DNA of 35,664 nt from Gnetum montanum (taxonomy: Eukaryota > Streptophyta > Gnetopsida > Gnetales > Gnetaceae): contig MNCI01006565.1 in NCBI GenBank assembly GCA_015680685.1, positions 42,845 to 78,508 of the forward strand. The letters are read 5' to 3'. The notes under the pieces were generated by a model. The model saw only the letters and a list, made by a program, of their open reading frames with translations, did no database searches and had not been told where the DNA came from. This document shows positions 31,140 through 35,664 of the stretch, in pieces (within the stretch, counting starts at the first letter, position 1; every line of letters begins with the position of its first letter). The translations under genes and the position numbers were made by a program.

Positions 31140-33600
31140 TAGTGGTGTTTCAATGAATGGGTTAGTCCCTTAGTTATTATTCCTAAGAAGGGAGGTAAAT
31201 GAAGGATGTGTATAGATTCTAGGTTACTGAATATGGCAACATTCAAGGACCACTTTCCATTGCCATTTGTCGACCAAGTCTTAGACACCATTGCAAGGCA
31301 TCGCTACTATAGTTTTCTGGATAGGTATAGTGGGTACAATCAGATTTAAATAGCCCCAGAAGACCAAGCCAAGACTATGTTCACCAATCCTTAGGGAACA
31401 TTTTCATACAAACAAATGATGTTTGGCTTATTCAATGCCCTTACAACATTTCAATGATTAGTTCTAAGCATATTCCAGTAGCAGATAGGAAATGGTGTGG
31501 AAGACTTCTCCACTTATAGAGTGAACTTTGATCAAGCCTTGGACTAATTAGAGCAAGTATTAAAGCGGTGTGTAGAAACCAAATTAAGGCTCAACTGGAA
31601 AAAAAACCATTTAATGGTCCTAGAAGGCATTGTACTAGGGCATAATATTTTGCAAACAAGAATAGAGGTAGACCTCGACAAAATCAAAATCATCTAAGGA
31701 ATCACTCAGCAACTTGAAACTGTAAAAGATATCTGGTCATTCCTTGGACATACTGGCTACTATAGATGGTTTATTGAGAACTTTTCAAAGGTTGCGAAAC
31801 CATTGGTTGAACTAACGAAAAAGGATGTACCTTTTGAATGGACTAGGGAATGCAAACTAGATTTCCAAACTTTAAAACATAAGCTCATATAAACACCTAT
31901 TCTACAAGCTCTTGACTAGTCCAGACCATTCCACATAATGAATAATGCATCCAACTATGCTTTAGAAGTTGTACTTACATAGTTAGATGACCAAAAACAT
32001 CCTTATTACATCCACTATGCAAGTAGGAGTATTGTTGGTGCACAACTTAACTACACCACAACAAAGAAAGAATTAATGGCTATAGTGTTTGCACTAGAAA
32101 AATTTAGGTACTATATCTTGGGCTATAAGGTATTCATGCACATGGATCATAGGGAAATAAGCTTCCTAATGAATAAACAAATAGTGAGTCCTCACATCAT
32201 ACGATGGCTCATAATTTTACAAGAGTTTGATCTTACAATGATTGATTGTAAAGGCACCAAGAACGTAGTTGCTGATCATTTATCTTGATTGTGATAGGAC
32301 AACAAAGAGGATGAATATCCACTCTCTGATCATTTCCCTGATGAACTGCTCTTTGCAGGTGTAGTAACTAATTAATTGACCATGGAGATAAATTGGTATA
32401 GTATTATTCTCACCTATCTCCTTACACAACAAACACCACAAGGGTTAGACATTAAAAAGAAATAATAGTTTCTTCACTGAGCCAAGTATTTTATGGAGAT
32501 CAATGGACAACTTTATAAAGTATGTTCCAACAGCTTGGTTCGATGGTGTGTTTCCAAGGTGGATCAATTACAAGTTCTCCAAGATGCTCATGAGGGTCCT
32601 TGTGGGGATCATTACGCTAGGAGACGAACAACCATTAAAATCTTTCTTGCAAGATATTATTAGCCTACATTGTTCTAGGATGTCCATCATTTCATCCAAT
32701 CTTGTGAGTGATGTCAATGAGATGGGGGAATGACTACTAGAATGGAGAGCCCACAACAATGGATTTAACCATTAGAACCCTTTGATATTTGGGGAATTGA
32801 TTTTATGGGGCCTATTACACCAATGTCCAATGGAAAAGCCTACATCATTGTTACCATTGACTACTTCACAAAATGGGTAGAAGCAGTCACCATTAAGGAT
32901 TGTACATAATCTATAGTTGCACATTTTATTCAACAACAAGTTGTAAACAGGTCTGGCATGCCACATGCACTTATTTCAAACAATGGTACATACTTAATAG
33001 GTGCGACTATTCAAAAATTAATGCAATGCTTAAGGGTTGAGCACAAACTAACTACACCATACCTCCCTCAAGCAAATGGTCAAGCCAAGGTCACCAATAG
33101 GGAGATTACAAAGATATTGATAAGAACTATTAGCAAGTATAGGAGAGATTGGAGCACCAAATTCAACAATGCTCTTTGGGCATACCACTCCACATAGAAA
33201 CTCCCTATAGGCTACTCTCCTTATGAGTTAGTGTACAAGAAACTTCCAATGCTCCCTATTCAAGCAAAACTCTGTACACTATCCACAGCATGTGATCTCA
33301 ACCTTGACCTTAATCTAGCACAAAAAAATGGCTAATGAACCTTAACTTGCTAGATGAGAATCGACTAGTCACCCTATCATCTAATGAATTGCACAAGGCT
33401 TTTAATAAACAATGTCATGACCTAAGGATTAGGAAAGTTAAATATCAACTAGGAGATAAGGTTCTCTACTAAAATCTCACAGATGTGCCACAACAAACTA
33501 AATTTCAAACACTATGGAAAGGACATTATAATTCATGCAACTTTTCCTTCAAGAGCCATGATGATTTACAAACCTGAGAGCCCAGACAAGAAACTATTGG
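31140..33600 (+). pseudogene. pol: Athila-type Ty3/gypsy pol, decayed
   Basis: Plus-strand blocks: RT start LVIIPKKGGK, RMCIDSRLLN, FKDHFPLPFVDQVLDTI, SGYNQI, NWKKNHLMVLEGIVLGH, SFLGHTGYYRWFI; RNase H (TTKKELMAIVFALEKFR, GTKNVVADHLS, 32076-32288); integrase ([60 protein letters not shown]). The wording KDHFPLPF, EGIVLGH and NALWAYHS is typical of the Athila lineage. Many stops. The YxDD active-site box is missing: IGNGVE is followed directly by DFSTY. Integrase has ISNNGT for the second Asp and QAKV for the Glu, and RNase H has NNASN where D-A-S-D is usual. It has no gag and starts abruptly near the D-element repeats. Confidence 0.85.
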
Positions 33601-34200
33601 TCAATGTCCAATAAACCAAACCTTCCCATGAGCCTAGGACAACCAGTACCAATGCTACCTCTGTTGGTGGAGAACCTTGCTCCCTATTTCAGATTGCCTC
33701 CCACCACCTCAGTCTTGGGGGAGATGGCCACCAGTGCTAACCATTCAAAGCCCTCAGTTCCTTTTGTTCCTTTTGTATTTTTATTTTACAAATTTTTTTT
33801 TGTTTTAAACATTTCTTCATATTTACTTATTTTTGTTTTACACCATCATTACCATTTTTACTATTTCTTTGTTTGGCTTACTTTCATTCATCATATAATA
33901 AGTGCTCATGATGGTGGATTGTACTATGATAACTGATGAGCAGCAAGGTATACCTATGCTCAACCATACGAATACGAGCATTTCACACATGATCCAATCA
34001 AATTCCAAGGACTAAGTTTTTATGCACCCTTGTGGAACAAGGATGGGTTATTAATCATTGTCTTCCCAAACTTACTTGTATGTCATGGTTGTATGGTTAA
34101 GTAAGCTTGAGGCATATGCTTTTTATATTTTTTATGTTTTTATGTCCTATGCTAATAGGGAAAGAGAGAGATAACTAAGTGACTAATTTATCTTAACTGC
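33601..34200 (+). other. 3' flank of the Athila pol
   Basis: T-rich sequence with a purine-rich CTTGGGGGAGATGG at about 33714-33727 that resembles the run found after pol in many Ty3/gypsy elements. A 110-codon frame at 33604-33936 has no recognisable domain and a T-rich composition, so I do not call it a gene. No LTR pair identified. Confidence 0.4.
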
Positions 34201-34499
34201 TCATTAACTAAGTTTTAACTAATCCTAACACCAGCATCCATTCCCACTTGCCGTACATATCCTAAACCAGTGCAACACTGCTGGAATTACCAAACGCTAA
34301 TCTTTACTAGGTTACCAAGCATTGTATGCATGCTTGAAGCAGTTGTTCTTGTGTAATTTAATTATTTGCTTAATTGATCAAAATAAATTGTTGTTCCAAT
34401 AATAGAAATGTAAAGTGCATAACATAAAATAAATGTAGAAGAAAATAAAATAAAAGAAATGCGTAAGAAAACAAATCTCAAGTGCTACAAGTATGAATC

Positions 34500-34900
34500 G
34501 AAGAGCTCATCTTTATTGCTGAACACAAGGTATGCTTAGGTACACAATGCTTGAATAAATATCCTTCCACACTTCAACCTCCGATTGTGGGCACTTGGAA
34601 AATACTCTAACTTTCAAATAGACTACAAGAGTTTTACTACTTGACTCCTAAAAGACTTTCTCTCTAAATGACTTCTTTTTCAATTGTGCGCTTGGGCACT
34701 GTATTTATAGGCTTGGGAGGAGCTACTCTAATAATTAGAGTAACCACTTTAATAATTAGAATAAACCACTAGATTAACTACTCTACTAATTACAATAAAC
34801 TGCTAGAGTAACTGCTCTAATCAGATCCCCAAAATTGAATAAAAACTCATCCTCAAGTTCCTTACAAAATATTGGGAAGGTATGGAATTATTGACTAATT
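34500..34900 (-). promoter_or_regulatory. LTR-like promoter and poly(A) signal
   Basis: On the minus strand: A/T repeats (34830-34722), TATA box GCCTATAAATACAG at 34712-34699 and, about 190 bases downstream, CAATAAAG at 34518-34511. This spacing fits U3-R of a retrotransposon LTR, but the LTR ends and internal region are not visible, so it may be a solo or broken LTR. It does not resemble the LTRs of A-C. Confidence 0.5.
34722..34830. repeat. 22-bp palindromic repeats upstream of the TATA box
   Basis: Units of about 22 bp: CTACTCTAATAATTAGAGTAAC, CACTTTAATAATTAGAATAAAC, then worn copies to about 34825. Each has a near-palindromic TCTAATAATTAGA centre. Confidence 0.75.
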
Positions 34901-35664
34901 GACAACTAACTACGGAATGTGATGATAGACTCAACGTGCCTAGTGAACAAATCAATAAGCATATTACAACATTAGTGTTCATGACCATTATGGTGAATAC
35001 TCGTACATAAATGACATCCGAGCCTTTATTTGGCAGCTTGAAGAGAAAAAGAGAGAAATAAAATGAAGCATGTTGTTGCTAATGCTAAGATTACACCTCC
35101 CATTATTTATCCATATCCATGCAACCAAACTTGCTCCTTTCATAAATGCTCTAGTTCTGATCCATCCTGAGTACTTCCTCCAAGCCCAATCCATTGTTTG
35201 TATGATCACCATTTACACACACAACATAGTCACAAATGAGCAAGGATAGATAAACCACAATGCAATTAATACCTTGCCTCAATATTAAGCGCATTGGCTG
35301 AGTTGTGGTTATGGAAAAAACTATTTTGGAGATTTATCACAAGTGAATACCCAAGGTGTAGGAGTTAGGCAAATAGTAAAATGGAGAAAATTGAAAAATT
35401 TGTTCTAGGGCCCCCACAACTAAGAGCGAACCTCCAGTAGCTATAAGATGGAAAAATATGAGGAACAAGAAAGATGGGAGAAAATAACAATGGTAATGCC
35501 AATAAAATGGATGTCATGGATGGGGATGAAACAAGAGATGATTGATTGCAAGAAATGTTTAAGGAAAAGAACTTAACAATTGCACCAAAAAGGAATGCTA
35601 GTGGATCCTCCCCAAAGCAGGCTCATGCCTTTTATGCCCTGACAAACCCACAAACCAAAGAGTC
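34901..35664. other. Unassigned tail of the window
   Basis: Mixed, moderately AT-rich sequence. The short frame on the minus strand at 34988-35212 has no recognised domain. No repeats shared with the rest of the window were noticed. Confidence 0.5.

Noticed and set aside
33604-33936. 110-codon frame after the Athila pol as an env-like gene
   Set aside because: The hydrophobic stretch simply reflects T-rich DNA, and there is no signal peptide, transmembrane pattern or splice acceptor typical of Athila env-like ORFs that I can defend.

Overview
This window looks like intergenic DNA from a land plant with a large, retrotransposon-rich nuclear genome. A gymnosperm is my best guess, but nothing seen here fixes the species. 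Evidence for a plant: Ty3/gypsy polyproteins of the Tat type (an extra archaeal-type RNase H after the RT-linked one) and Athila type, GT-AG introns with TACTAAC branch sites, and decay dominated by CpG>TpG/CpA and apparent CAG>TAG changes. I found no intact host gene, no tRNA or rRNA, and no CRISPR array.

Layout. 1-2010: unrecognised sequence, then a decayed minus-strand fragment of a plastid-type FAD/amine-oxidase (phytoene-desaturase-like) gene. About 2.1-13.9 kb: element A, a plus-strand Tat-type element truncated at its 5' end. In order it has the gag-protease 3' end, an AGTTTA minisatellite, a shrunken antisense ORF, a long field of CTCACGCTG words, another minisatellite, a nearly readable RT-RNaseH-aRNaseH-integrase pol (7118-10594), minisatellite, a 226-base N gap, 192-bp tandem repeats and a 3' LTR (about 13111-13881). 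About 13.9-18.8 kb: element C (minus strand), a decayed gag-protease behind an LTR at 18066-18755. About 18.1-30.2 kb: element B (minus strand) with LTRs at both ends (18066-18755 and 29461-30180). It has gag-protease (28980-25266) but no pol. In pol's place is an opposite-strand, intron-containing pseudogene (about 20866-24656). The 18.1-18.8 kb LTR is shared by B and C, and the 30.2 kb LTR is preceded by the 3' UTR repeats of a further copy (D), so D-B-C is the remnant of a tandem array sharing LTRs. 31.1-33.6 kb: a plus-strand Athila-type pol with several catalytic residues lost. 34.5-34.9 kb: an LTR-like promoter and poly(A) signal on the minus strand. The last 0.7 kb is unrecognised.

How the parts relate. 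A and B share one colinear plan: gag-protease (with its own conserved stop), minisatellite, antisense ORF, CTCACGCTG field. A then continues into pol, and B goes straight to its LTR. The family therefore seems to be a giant Tat lineage whose gag-PR and pol are separated by an antisense multi-exon gene and short-word repeats. Pol expression may need splicing (candidate acceptor at 7107). Two repeat vocabularies, an approximately 27-30 bp AGTTTA unit with a small hairpin-like core and the CTCACGCTG word, occur throughout the non-coding parts and even inside gag coding sequence. I consider the antisense gene, its exon-fused deletion form in A, and the two repeat vocabularies the least familiar features here.
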